NCBI GenBank assembly: GCA_022316685.1
Contig: JAKJHU010000828.1
Span: forward strand, 51,743 to 115,742
Reading direction: 5' to 3'
Source of the DNA: Progne subis subis
Taxonomy: Eukaryota > Chordata > Aves > Passeriformes > Hirundinidae
Length of the DNA stretch: 64,000 nt
Made by a program: the position numbers and the translations under genes. The notes beneath the pieces were generated by a model. That model saw nothing but the letters and a program-made list of their open reading frames with translations. It was not told where the DNA came from and ran no database searches. Positions 1-10,835 of this stretch are shown piece by piece. How positions within the stretch are numbered: position 1 is the stretch's first letter; the number at the start of each line of letters is the position of its first letter.

Positions 1-658
1 TTGAAACACATCCAGGCAAACAGACAACTTCACTTGTGTATATAGGACAAGGTTGTGTCTGTCTCAGGACAGCGTGCCCCATCATAAAGATAGACAAACA
101 AATTGTGAATGAGACACAATTCAATTTGTGTGTTTACAATTTTGTTAGAATTAAGGGATGTGATTTTTCCTATCGGGCACCTGTAATATCACATCAATAT
201 ATAAAGGCCAACCTAGCCACTCTGCAGAAGATACTGCCTGTGCCCATAGGGATGAATTTGACTTTAGTTGCTCAATTGTTGAAACATCATGAATTGAGAG
301 AAATCTTAAAGGAATTAGAGATGAAGGGAAAAAGACATTAATTACTATACACCATGACACAGAGACCATCAAAGGGGTTTGTAAAAGGCTTGAGGAACAT
401 TTGTCTCATCATTGGTGGGATGTGCTTTTTGGGTGGTCACTGACAGCAACCAGAATATTGAATACCTTAATCCACCCTATAGTTGTGTTGCTTATTTTGG
501 TCAGCATAAGTTTAGTGTTATCCGTTGTAATACTTGTTTGGAATTGGAGGATGCTATGATGAGCGGCAGCTTTAACATCACTGTCAAAAGCGTATGGCTT
601 CGTCTTGAGAGACACTAGCTGTACAGCTTGGATAAATGAGGAAGATTCTGTATACTGA
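1..658 (+). pseudogene. ERV-A env C-terminal (transmembrane-subunit-like) remnant
   Basis: This is an envelope-like reading frame, open from the window edge to about 341 and then continuing in another frame to a stop at 656-658. The C-terminal part carries a hydrophobic membrane-anchor-like stretch preceded by a Trp-rich segment and followed by a basic short tail, as in retroviral TM subunits. It aligns almost throughout with the better preserved copy at 19378-20070. I do not see a clear CX6CC motif, so assignment to Env rests on position just before the LTR and on the anchor. At least one frameshift near 340 makes it non-functional. Confidence 0.65.
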
Positions 659-693
659 GTAAAAGAATTTACTCATTTCAAAGAACTGGGGAA

Positions 694-1372
694 TGAGACA
701 TTAAATTTGAAGAACTAAGGACTTTAGGAAAGTAAAGATAATAAGTTGCTGAATTAGCTGAAATAGATAGGTAAGCTTTGTTAGCAGTTAACAGAAGCCG
801 GATCTTAGATAAGCTACCCCGGATCTTGTAACTCATTTCTTGTCAGGTTTATGTTTATGTAGCTGTGCTTGTAATGAAACACAAAATGTGGTAAATAGGA
901 CATAAGATAGCTGCAGATTTCCTGCTTAAAGGACCCATTGAACACAGGAAACTGTAAGTTCTACCAAGGATCCATTTGTCATGAATGCATTGGAAAGGTA
1001 GAAAGGTCAGGATGAGGAAGACTCATCTTACTTCCTCATTTTTGGTGACCCCTCCCCAGAAGAGACCCTTGACTCATTTTAAGAAACAAAATACGCATGC
1101 TTAATAGCCTTTTTTGCCAATTAGCGTACGAAGCGAGGAATGGGAGGTGACAGGGGTATGAATATGCATTTGCGTTTTGGGTATTCAACACTTTTGTAAA
1201 TAAAAGGCTTTGTAATTACCTGTGAATTTCACAGTGCGTATTAGGGAACTATCCCGCGTGCAGCCCGGCCATAATAAACATACACTTTCTAACTTTAAAC
1301 TGTTTGAGAGTTTTTGTCTGTCACAGTTGGGTATTGATACTAGATCAATACCCATATTTCTTTAATAAGTCA
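694..1372 (+). repeat. ERV-A 3' LTR (copy 1)
   Basis: The 679-bp unit starts TGAGACATT and ends AATAAGTCA (TG...CA). A purine-rich tract (AAAGAACTGGGGAA) precedes it. It matches the LTRs at 5456-6134, 18709-19380 and 43292-43969, all of which are on the minus strand. Confidence 0.9.
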
Positions 1373-2214
1373 GTTTACTTTAGAGAAGTCCAGTTAAAAA
1401 TGTCCACTTCTTCAGTCCTATTCCAGTAATATTATCAGTTCTTTCACTTCTAATCCACTGACTTCATATGGTGTCTGTTCTACATACCCTCTTGTTTTCT
1501 TTATTCTCTCTCTCAGGGAAGGGTTGGGCTTTAGAAGCTCCATGTTGCTAGGAAAGGGTTAAATCTGCCCAGGCCTGCAGTGGCCATGTGCTCTCTCTGC
1601 CCCTGCCCTGGGCTGCAGGGCTGTAGAGATGCAAAGCTGTGCGATAGGGGAAGCCGGTGGATGTCCTTTCTTCCACGCTCCAGTCTCATCCAGGGCGGCC
1701 TGGCTCAGAGCTGCTACAAAGCTACAGGCTTTCTTTCCCTGCTGCCAGTTGTTCTTAAGCTGGGCCATAGTTTGGCCCTCTCTGCTGCGGCCTCGGGCAT
1801 GTGGCATTGCTGAGCTGTTTTCTTTTCTCTCTTGAAGGCAGCCAGGGGAAAGGGGCTCAGCCTGGGCCTTTCCCTGTGTGGTCCGAGGTGCCCTGAGGCC
1901 TGGCCCAGCCCAGCCCGGCCCAGCCTGGCCGCCCAGAGGGCAGCAAGGCCTGACCCAGGCCCCGCAGCTGCCCACGATGTTACCTCATGGCTATCTTAGA
2001 AAGAAGAGAATGACCTGCCAGGGATGAATGTTTTATATCAGTACTTCCCAAAGTTGAATTTGGCATCTTCATTGGTTAAACTAGCTGCCAATATCTTGGC
2101 TAGCTTTCTGATAGGTCCCTGTTCTCTCCCCGCCCCCCCAAAGCAACTCCAAGGTCCTGGCAGGGAAAAACATTGCACATTTCTCCATAACTAGAAACAA
2201 AACTGTGCCAACCC
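1373..2214. other. No gene seen; flanking or intronic sequence
   Basis: Moderately GC-rich single-copy-looking DNA. Short open frames around 1559-1975 overlap each other on both strands and show no domain. Confidence 0.5.
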
Positions 2215-2390
2215 ATGAATTCACAGAATCATGGAACCTTACAGACCATCCAGTCCCACCCCCTACCTTCCAGTAGCCCAGGTTGCTCCAAGCCCCATCC
2301 AACCTGGCCTTGGACACTTCCAGGGATGGGGCAGCCACAGCTTCCACCTTATTATCCACAAATTCTGCCTTATTTGGTTGTTCTTCCAAC
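2215..2390 (-). repeat. CR1 LINE 3' fragment
   Basis: The plus strand reads from an ACAGAATCATGGAA start through the 'CCAACCTGGCCTTGGACACTT' type core typical of avian CR1. This is the reverse complement of the element's 3' end. The right edge is approximate. 2391-2660 is unremarkable. Confidence 0.8.
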
Positions 2391-2666
2391 AGTGATCACC
2401 TCACCCTACTTTCTTCCCTTTTCTCACTTTCTTATATCATTTAAAGACAATGATTCCAGTCTACTAAAGACACACTCAGCATACATTTATCCAGTGGGTT
2501 GTTTTTTTTTCTTTTCCTTTTTCCCATCCTAAACATTCCTGACATCCTGTTTGCTTTTCATGGCCATGAATATGGTATTTTTGTAGAATTACCTAGTATG
2601 GGTCCAAGACCTCTCCCCTAAACAGTGTTTTAGCAGAATTTAAACCTCGTTCTTGCACAGGACAAC

Positions 2667-3311
2667 TGTTGGAGTCCAGGGCATTCCTTTGGCTGCCCTG
2701 GAGGGTCAGAGACCTGGACATGGGGGTCTGGGACCCTGGCCCAGAGCCCAGAGGGACATTGGCTTTGATCCCAGTCCATGGGAAAGGCTTCCTGCACTGC
2801 GGGAAGGATTGCAAGCCACAAGAGTGTGAAAGATAGTAGTTTAGCTTGTCACAGGGTGAAAAAACAGTAGGTTTAGGTTTTTAGTATGGAAGTGAATGGG
2901 AGCAAGATGGAGGATTTGGGGCGTTGTTTCCTGCTTCTTCTTTCTTCTTCCCTCACTCCATTTTCTGCAATGACGGTGGCACAAAGTAGTTTGAAGAGAT
3001 TGGGTCAAAGTAGGGATGACCTGTTTAGTATAAGTGATAGGTATTGGCAAATAATGATAAATAAAGAACACATAACAATTAGTATAAAAGATAGTGACAG
3101 CCCAGTCCGGGTGGAGTCGCCAGATGCCCGAGCAGCTGCACAGACCTTTGTTGGGCACTGAGAAAATTGTAAGATAAGAAACAATAAACAAAGCGCGCAA
3201 CCTTGAAAAATCAGAACCTGAAGACTCCGTCTCTTTCTTGTCTTTGGCTCAGAGCTTTGCAGAAGGCAAAAAGACTCTAAAACCACCTGAATCTCGGAAC
3301 AAAATACGAGA
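2667..3311 (+). repeat. ERV-B 5' LTR
   Basis: It begins TGTTGGAGTCCAGGG and aligns with 9801-10829 after removing the 374-bp LTR inserted there. The 3' end is placed two bases before the primer-binding site. The boundary is less certain because the terminal bases are GAGA rather than CA. Confidence 0.85.
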
Positions 3312-3313
3312 AC

Positions 3314-3331
3314 TGGCATCCCTGGGTGGGG
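3314..3331 (+). other. ERV-B primer-binding site, tRNA-Asn
   Basis: TGGCATCCCTGGGTGGGG matches the complement of the vertebrate tRNA-Asn(GTT) 3' end at 16 of 18 positions (position 5 and the last base differ). It lies two bases after the LTR. The tRNA sequence is recalled, not searched. Confidence 0.8.
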
Positions 3332-3614
3332 CCCTGGAAAGGGGCACCGAAAGGGTCACAGTGAACCCTCTGCAGTGAACATTGCAAGCTCTCAGAAGAT
3401 CAAAAGCCAGACAGTCAGCTCCGCGGAAGATAAGAAGAACATTTCTGGCCAGAGCAGCTCATCTCAAATTCGTCCCAGACCGACAGATCTCCAAGGGCCC
3501 TAGAATCCATCACCCTGAAACCTGCTGGTCAGCGATCAGGAGACCTCTGAGGTGAATTCGACAACAGCTGCACACAAGCCTTTGTGCTTTGGTAAGAACA
3601 GTTAGATCTAGATC

Positions 3615-6600
3615 ATGAGGGGAACCACTTCCCAGGAACAAATCTCTATTTTAGCAGCGCTAAGGGGGGTGATCTCAACACACAGTGTGGCTCTCAAGGA
3701 AAAAGAGCTTCAGGCGTTGATGCTCTGAGTCCATTGTAATTACCCTCATTGTGAGACCCGTGTCCTATTTGAGCCAGAGTTTTGGCAGGAACCAAATAGG
3801 GAGTTGTATGATAGAGCCACAAAGAAGGACAAAATAGCTGCTAAGCTGTTGTCCGCAGGTAGAATTATGTTAGAAGCTATATTAGAGAATACCGATAGAA
3901 GTCCCAAAGTTGGGCAGCTGCCAAGCGGCAGGGGGAAAGACAGTAGCGCTTTATCTGTCGGCCAGTCAAAGGGAGGAGACAGACAGCTACTTTCCCCAGG
4001 TTTAGTACCTCCTCCGGGAGATGGAGGAGGGGGGAGCTCTCAGCTCTCCCAAGGTTCGTCACAAAAAGGGTCCTCGAAAGCCCCAAAAGCTGATCAAATG
4101 CTAGTCCCAGGAAAGACGAAACTTCTAATTCATCCTAGTGATCAAGAGGAACTGGACATGCTTTATTTTAAAGCAGTTCCCGAGGGCACATCACACTCAT
4201 CCCAAGAGCGGGGGGAGACAGGTCCAACACAAAGTCCACCTCGGAGCCCCTTCACACCCCCACAGTCACCGCGCAGCAGCAGCCCACCGCTCCTTTCCCT
4301 TTCCGCGCAGGAACAGGGTGCACGGGGGGAGGGGGGAGCGGGGGGAGCGCCGGGAGAACAACAGGTCCCGACCGAGTCGGTAGCGGAGGGCGGGACTGCG
4401 GCGCATGCACGCGGGGGCAATCCTAACCTATCTCGCCGGGGCGCAGAACACGGCGGAGCATGGTTGGGAAGCGCGTCGGGTCGGGAGGGGGCGGATCGCG
4501 AGGGGGAACAGTTCGCGGACGAGCGGCACAAGCTCACGAGCGGCGGGACTGAGGCATTGGGGGAGGCGGGATCCGTGTCGGCAGTTCAGCACACGCCGAT
4601 GACGCAAGCTACGGGAAGTAGCACAGTTCAAGATACATCCGCATCGCGGGGCGCAGGGGGTAGGCCGAAATGGGAAACGCCAAGCAGGGTACTGCAGACC
4701 CCAAAAACACCAGCGGCGGGTCCAGGCGCAGGCGTGGAAGGGGCGGGAAGAGGTCCGAAACGCGGTCCTGCTCTGGGTGGGGCAAATTCTGATGACGAGG
4801 GAGAACTGGAAGCCTTTGGGCGTGAGCGGGGAGGGGACACTCCGTCAGGCGCCGCCGGGCCAGGACAGACAGGGGTGGGACAGGCGGAGGCGGAACAGGC
4901 AGGGACGGAGCATGGCCAAGGTGGAGAGTTTCTCCAGGGTGCCACCCCCACGCGGCAAACGTCACGGAGCTCGACTCTGCCCACCAGAGGCTCCCTGGTC
5001 GCAGAACCACCTACACGCAGCGATTCAAATACAGCTGCTGAGTTTCTGCAGATGGGTGCACGTCCAAAATTATCTCAGGTTTTACAAATGTACCCAGAAA
5101 TTGAAAGCCTTTTGAGAACTCGACATACTCCATCAAAGGCAGTGAAAGAAATATCAGATCCATATAGTACCGTGAGCCAGCAGATGCCAGCTGTCGACGT
5201 GTCATCGTCACCTAGGGGCGGGACTGTGAAACCACAACAATCACAACGAGCGCCAGGCACACCGAGTGGAGCACCTTTCAGTAGCGAGACAACCACGTTG
5301 CACCGCTTTTTTCCAGTTTCCAGTTTCATACAAAAAATCAACTACTTCAGAACAGCAATTCAAACAAAAGCCTAGAGAGCCTTTGTCGATGGTGAGGGAT
5401 GATGAAGCTGCACAAGAAGAAAAAGACATGTCAATCACTGATGACGACATCATCCTGACTTATTAAAGAAATATGGGTATTGATCTAGTATCGATACCCA
5501 ACTGTGACGGACAAAAACTCTCTAACAGTTTAAAGTTAGAAAGTGTATGTTTATTACGGCCGGGCAGCACGCGGGATATTTCCCTAATTCGCACTGCGAA
5601 TTTCACAGGTAATTACAAAGTCTTTTATTTACAAAAGTGTTGAATATCCAAAATACAAATACATATTCATACCCCTGTCACCTCCCATTCCTCACTTCGT
5701 ATGCTAATTGGCAAAGAGGCTATTAAGCATGCGTAGTTTGTTCCCTAAAATGAGTCGGGGGTCTATTCTGGGGAGGGGTCACCCAAAATGAGGAAGTAAG
5801 ATGAGTCTTCCTCATCCTGACCTTTCTACCTTTCCAATGCATTCATGACAAATGGATCCTTGGTAGAACTTACAGTTTCCTGTGTTCAATGGGTCCTTTA
5901 AGCAGGAAATCTGCAGCTATCTTATGTCCTATTTACCACATTTTGTTTTTCATTACAAGCACAAGTACATAAACATAAACCTGACAAGAAATGAGTTACA
6001 AGATCCGGGGTAGCTTATCTAAGATCCGGCTTCTGTTAACTGCGAACAAAGATTACCTATCTACTTCAGCTAATTCAGCAACTTATTATCTTAACTTTCC
6101 TAAAAATCCTTAGTTCCTCAAAATTAACGTCTCAATCCGCATCACTGCTTCGGAGGGCATTCCTATCCAGACAACAAAAGCATTTGAGTTTTCACGTCAA
6201 GCATCATCATTTTTGTTATCTAAGGACTTTATGAGGCAGTTTTTCCGGCAATTCAATGAAACAGCTTCAGAATTCCAACACGACCCAATGTCTTCTTTCT
6301 CTCAAATTTTTCTTCCGAGGAAAGGTGTTGCAGAGAAATCGGGTGATGCCCAGCAATCCCTAGTTCCTGTTCTTCAAGAAAAGGAAAAGGAAGTGAAACA
6401 GGATGAGGTAAAGCCTCAAAAACAGGTAGATCCTTGAAAGGATGAAGCAGCAGTGAAGCTGCAAACACAGCAATCAATTCTGGTGTCGGACAAGACACAG
6501 GTTCCTGGTGCACAGGTATTTCGTGCAACAGATTGGACTGAAATAAGAAAGCATGCATTGAAAGGGGAGACGCTTCAGATGGGTTCAAGAAGTGTAGCAA

Positions 6601-7478
6601 TGCCAGTGACTTATGATGCACAAGATGCAAACCCAAGATGGGAGCGATTGGATCATGAAGTCATCAAAAATCTGATGAAAGCCATTCGTGATAATGGATT
6701 GGGGTCTCCGTACTTCAAACAACTTTTAAAAGGGACATTTAATATATATGATTTGACACTGTTTGACCTCAAATCCCTTGCTTCAATGATCCTCACTGAA
6801 TCGCAGTTCATCATCTGGGAAGCAAAATGGAGAAGAGCTCTTAATGAGCTCAGGGACAAATATCACGGAGGAACAAATGCAGGCTTCACCATTGCACAAC
6901 TGGCCGGTGATCCACCACTTGACAATCCAGCTCATCAAGCCAGACTTTTTCCTCGGGAAGTGTTGGCAGACATCAAGAATGCAGCCAGAAAGGCAATGGT
7001 GCAAATTCCACCAACAGGAGTTACAGAAAGTAGTTACACAGACATAAAGCAAGGTCCTTCAGAATCTTTCACCTCATTCATCTATTGTCTCACGCAAGCA
7101 GTGGACAGGCAAGTCAGTGATGAGGGGGTGAAACCACATTTGATTCGGTGTCTTGCATTTGCGAATGCCAATCCAGAATGCAAACGTGTCATCAGTGCGA
7201 TGCCTGGCCAACCCTCTTTGGCAGAAATGATAGAGGCATGCAGCAAGGTGGGAACACCACAGCACGTTGCAACGATTTTGGGAGATCAGGTGGAAAAGGC
7301 TGTCAAAGATGCATTAGTGAATTTTCAACAAAGACAATGCTACAAGTTTGGCAAACAAGGGCACTTCAAGAAAGACTGTCCAAAACTTGCAAAGATCGCA
7401 AGCTCACTGGATGTTGTCCAAGGTGCAGTATTCATGCTTGCTGTGCATGAGAACATTGTTGTAACACAGAAAACGTAA
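3615..7478 (+). pseudogene. ERV-B gag (matrix, proline-rich region, capsid, nucleocapsid), broken
   Basis: Gag polyprotein relic for core assembly. The likely ATG is at 3615. An in-frame TGA lies at 3726-3728, then a long open stretch to about 5375 with a GC-rich Pro/Gly/Ser-rich segment. A frameshift near 5300-5330 follows, then a solo ERV-A LTR at 5456-6134. The frame resumes at 6139 with a TGA at 6435-6437 and runs to a stop at 7476. Capsid features include a QGPSESFTSF major-homology-like stretch (about 7050). The single zinc knuckle near 7340 reads C-x2-F-x4-H-x4-C: the second cysteine is replaced by Phe. Once the LTR and its duplicated ATCC are set aside, the frames on either side agree. 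Clearly inactive. Confidence 0.85.
5456..6134 (-). mobile_element. Solo ERV-A LTR inserted in ERV-B gag
   Basis: A 679-bp LTR on the minus strand (plus strand TGACTTATT...GTCTCA). It is flanked by a 4-bp duplication, ATCC, at 5452-5455 and 6135-6138. No internal viral sequence is present, as after LTR-LTR recombination. It post-dates ERV-B. Confidence 0.93.
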
Positions 7479-7479
7479 G

Positions 7480-8452
7480 TACTTTGTCTCTCACATCAGG
7501 GCACATTCATCTCTTTTAGGATTTTTAGTAGAAAGTAATGCACATGCAAACAAATTGACCATGCCTATTTCAAGGACTTTACCGAACATTTTTGAACAGG
7601 TAAAATTGAGTCATGCATTCTTCCATCAGAATGCTCAAGCACTAATGGAAACTTTTCACATTTCCAAAAATCAGGCAAAAGAAATCATTAGTGCTTGCCC
7701 AGATTGTCAGCTTGTGCAGCCTCCTGCTTCCATGGGAGCAGTCAATCCAAGAGGATTGCACAGTTTGCAGTTATGGCAAACTGATGTCACAAAATATCCA
7801 TCTTTTGGGAAACTCAAAAATGTTCATGTTTCAGTTGACACATTTTCAGGTGCAGTCTTCACATCATTGCACACAGGTGAGACAGCACAACATGCTTGTC
7901 GACATTTCTTGCAGGCATTTGCATCTTTGGGCATGCCGCAAGAAATCAAAACAGATAATGGACCAACATACATAGGGAAAGTGCTTGACAAATTCCTGAA
8001 GAGGTGGGGTGTCCATCATACCTTTGGTATCCCACACTCTCCAACAGGTCAAGCAATCATTGAAAGGACACATCACACATTGAAATCCCTTTTGGACAGA
8101 CAAAAAAGAGAAGAAGCAGACGCAACACCGTACATGCTTGAATAAAGCCTTGTATGTGTTGAATTTTCTAAATGGCTCTTTTGCAGAGCCAACTCCACCA
8201 ATTGTCAGACATTTTTCAAACAGCACAAGAGCGAAGCTGAAGGAAAATCCTTTGGTTTTAGTCAGAAACCCAGAAACAGGACAGATTGAAGGGCCATTCA
8301 AATTAATGACTTGGGGCAAGGGATATGCTTGTGTCTCCACAGCGGTCAGACTGAAGTGGCTGGTGGCGAGGCACGTGAAACCGTACCGAGTCCAGACGCA
8401 AGCAGAAGCGGAACGCAAGACCGGAGGAAGAGAAGTGGGCACGCAAACGTGA
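7480..8452 (+). pseudogene. ERV-B pol remnant (RNase H end plus integrase)
   Basis: About 7480-7560 is the end of RNase H, joined directly to the gag end by a deletion that removed dUTPase/protease and reverse transcriptase. Integrase follows: an N-terminal HHCC zinc motif (HAFFHQNAQ... CPDC near 7615-7715), catalytic core residues in LWQTDV (about 7770), KTDNGP (about 7950) and IIERTH (about 8060), and the C-terminal GPFKLMTWGKGYACVS block. A frameshift near 8138-8145 separates core and C-terminal domain, with a stop at 8143. The catalytic triad is present, but the gene is broken and has lost its upstream partners. Confidence 0.85.
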
Positions 8453-8575
8453 GCCAGTGTCAAGACAGCAGACATCCCTTCGTTCTACGTGCAAAAGAGA
8501 CTCTGGGAATTGAGTTTTCTTTAGGGTTTGGGTTTTCTTTGGAACTTAGGTAGTGTTGCATTTTTAGGGATTCCC

Positions 8576-9796
8576 ATGGGAAAAAGGCCATTGAAAATGA
8601 AAGAACTATCCTTGTGCCTCATTCTCTTCTTGATTGCCTTGAGCAATGCGGCAGTTTTGTCTGTGGCTCAACCAAAAGAGAATCTTTGGGAAACTCTAGC
8701 CAATGCGTCAGGTTTGGATACCATCTGCCTGACACACTCAAAGCCAGGGAAACCCTTCTCAACATGTTTAGTGGGGCTGCCAGTGAGCAAATGGCCGATT
8801 CCAGAGAACATCCCTCCAGTGATTTCAAAGTCCATGGTAAATCCAGTGGACAAATGGGATGTTTGGACGAAGTTCCTTCCTGTGGCTCCTTTTGAACCTC
8901 AGGAACTGGAAATCCTTAGATTGGTCCAAATGCAATTTTGTGTGAAATTCAGCCTTTCTGGAGTGGCACAAAACAAAACAATAGACGTCACTCCAAACCT
9001 CAATTTTTACAGAAACTCATCATCTTGGTGTAATTACACTAAGATGCTGGACAAACCATCCAACCATGTTCCAGCGCACTTGCCGAGAGGAATCTTTTTC
9101 ATCTGTGGGGACAGAATTTGGCCTGCAATCCCCGCAAATGTCAAAGGTGGTCCATGCAGCATTGGAATGCTTTCATTGCTGACACCCAACATGACATTAC
9201 TGAGAGAACAAAAATATAGAAGGAAAAGATCTATCAAAATGTATAATCCAAATTGTGATGACAATGTTCACACATGAAACAAGGCTCAGAGAATTGCGGT
9301 TGCACTTTTTCACCACAAGCAGCATCAGGAGTAGCCTTGACACAATTAGATCGGGTGGGTTGTTGGCTGAGCAAACATACCCAAGCCACCTCTCTTGCAC
9401 TGAGTGACATGTTATTAGACATTGACAGTGTAAGATGAGCAAGTCTCCAAAACAGAGCAGCAATAGATTATCTGTTGCTGATACATGAGCATAGGTGTGA
9501 GGAATTTGAGGGAATGTGCTGCATGAATTTGTCATATCATTCCAAATCCATTCATGAAAACATCAAGCAATTGCAGAAAAGTGTGAACAAACTTGGAGAA
9601 GTAACTGGGTCATGGATAGATGGTGTGTTCAATTTGTTTGACCTTTCACCATTGTGGAAGGTAATTTTAAAAACATTTGTATATATTTTAGTAGGGCTTG
9701 TAATTCTTCTCATGACCTTGCCACGTTTGCTTCGATGCATATGGCAAGCCATGGACAGGGTTGCCAAAGAGGTGTTTTTAGTTCAAACAGGAGGGG
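8576..9796 (+). pseudogene. ERV-B env (surface and transmembrane subunits), broken
   Basis: ATGs at 8576 and 8597; the latter directly precedes a hydrophobic signal peptide (LCLILFLIAL). The surface subunit is open to a stop at 9275 and has several N-x-S/T sites and a basic RRKRS cleavage site near 9220. The transmembrane part continues in other frames with stops near 9290-9440. It shows an LQNRAAIDYLL immunosuppressive-domain-like stretch, a C-x6-CC motif (about 9497-9525) and a hydrophobic anchor (about 9670-9730). The CX6CC arrangement is the covalently linked type of alpha- and gammaretroviruses, whereas gag and pol look betaretroviral. The relic ends at the polypurine tract. Confidence 0.85.
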
Positions 9797-9800
9797 GAGA
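9789..9800 (+). other. ERV-B polypurine tract
   Basis: GGAGGGGGAGA directly precedes the 3' LTR and would prime plus-strand synthesis. Confidence 0.8.
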
Positions 9801-10829
9801 TGTTGGAGTCCAGGGCATTCCTTTGGCTGCCCTGGAAGGGTTAGAGACCTGGACAGGGGGGTCTGGGACCCTGGCCCAGAGCCCAGAGGGACATTGGCTT
9901 TGATCTCAGTCCATGGGAAAGGCTTCCTGCACTGCGGGAAGGATTGCAAGCCACAAGAGTGTGAAAGATAGTAGTTTAGCTTGTCACAGGGTGAAAAAAC
10001 AGTAGGTTTAGGTTTTTAGTATGGAAGTGAATGGGAGCAAGATGGAGGATTTGGGGCGTTGTTTCCTGCTTCTTCTTTCTTCTTCCCTCACTCCATTTTC
10101 TGCAGTGACGGTGGCACAAAGTAGTTTAAAGAGATTGGGTCAAAGTAGAGATGACCTGTTTAGTATAAGTGATAGGTATTGGCAAATAATGATAAATAAA
10201 GAACACATAGCAATTAGTATAAAAGATAGCGACAGCCCAGCCCAGTCCAGGAGGAGTCAACAGATGCCCGAGCAGCTGCACAGACCTGTTACCCTGGTTT
10301 TTCTGAGTTTTTTAAAGCCTTTTGAAGTTTCATAAATGGAGTCAGATCTTTTTAGTTACTGTAGAATATTAGAACAGTTTTCTACCTTTTCCCACAGATG
10401 TAACATAAACAAATCCTTTGTCCTTTGTTTGCATATTTCTAACCTGAAAACAATTGTAACTGACAGTTGGTTTAGCCACTTGGCTGAAAGGTGAAAAACC
10501 CCAGAAGCCAATCTTCTGCTAGACCCACAAATGTATAAAAAGTAAGAAATAAAACAAAGAGGCTCTCTCTGCCTGTCTCAGCTGTGAGCTGGATCGGAAG
10601 GACCTCTGCCCTGCAAATATCTCTTGTCTGCGTGTGACTGCTTTGTGTGTCTCGGTGACACAGACCTTTGTTGGGCACTGAGAAAACTGTAAGATAAACA
10701 ATAAACAAAGCGCACAACCTTGAAAACTCAGAACCTGAAGACTCCATCTCTTTCTTGTGTTTGGCTCAGAGCTTTGCAGAAGGCAAAAAGACTCTAAAAC
10801 CACCTGAATCTTGGAACTAAAAACTGAGA
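9801..10829 (+). repeat. ERV-B 3' LTR, interrupted by a solo LTR
   Basis: Matches 2667-3311 from TGTTGGAGTCC onward but is split after 10286. The right part resumes at 10667 (TTTGTTGGGCACTGAG), and the following GACAAC gives the outer TSD. Confidence 0.88.
10287..10660 (+). mobile_element. Solo ERV-E-family LTR inside the ERV-B 3' LTR
   Basis: A 374-bp unit starting TGTTACCCTGG and ending CTCGGTGACA, like the ERV-E LTRs at 47593 and 54107 but more diverged. It is flanked by 6-bp CAGACC copies at 10281-10286 and 10661-10666. The uninterrupted sequence is present in the 5' LTR of ERV-B, which confirms the insertion. Confidence 0.93.
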
Positions 10830-10835
10830 GACAAC

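Larger units (their letters stand above)
1..1372 (+). mobile_element. ERV-A copy 1, 3' part of a gammaretrovirus-like provirus cut by the window edge
   Basis: A decayed envelope C-terminal region is followed by a purine-rich tract and a complete LTR. The same env-LTR block recurs inverted at 18709-20090, which defines the family. The 5' part (gag, pol, 5' LTR) lies outside the window. It is in the opposite orientation to SH3BGRL. Confidence 0.9.
2667..10829 (+). mobile_element. ERV-B provirus (betaretrovirus-like gag/pol with CX6CC-type env), degraded
   Basis: LTRs at 2667-3311 and 9801-10829 share the TGTTGGAGTCC start. They are flanked by a 6-bp direct repeat, GACAAC (2661-2666 and 10830-10835). 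Order: LTR, tRNA-Asn primer site, gag, integrase remnant, env, polypurine tract, LTR. Protease, reverse transcriptase and most of RNase H are deleted near 7479. Two later solo LTRs (5456-6134 and 10287-10660) sit inside it. It is antisense to SH3BGRL. Confidence 0.9.

Noticed and set aside
1559..1975. 138-codon minus-strand frame near the left end
   Set aside because: Overlaps open frames on the other strand in GC-rich DNA. No domain or start context.
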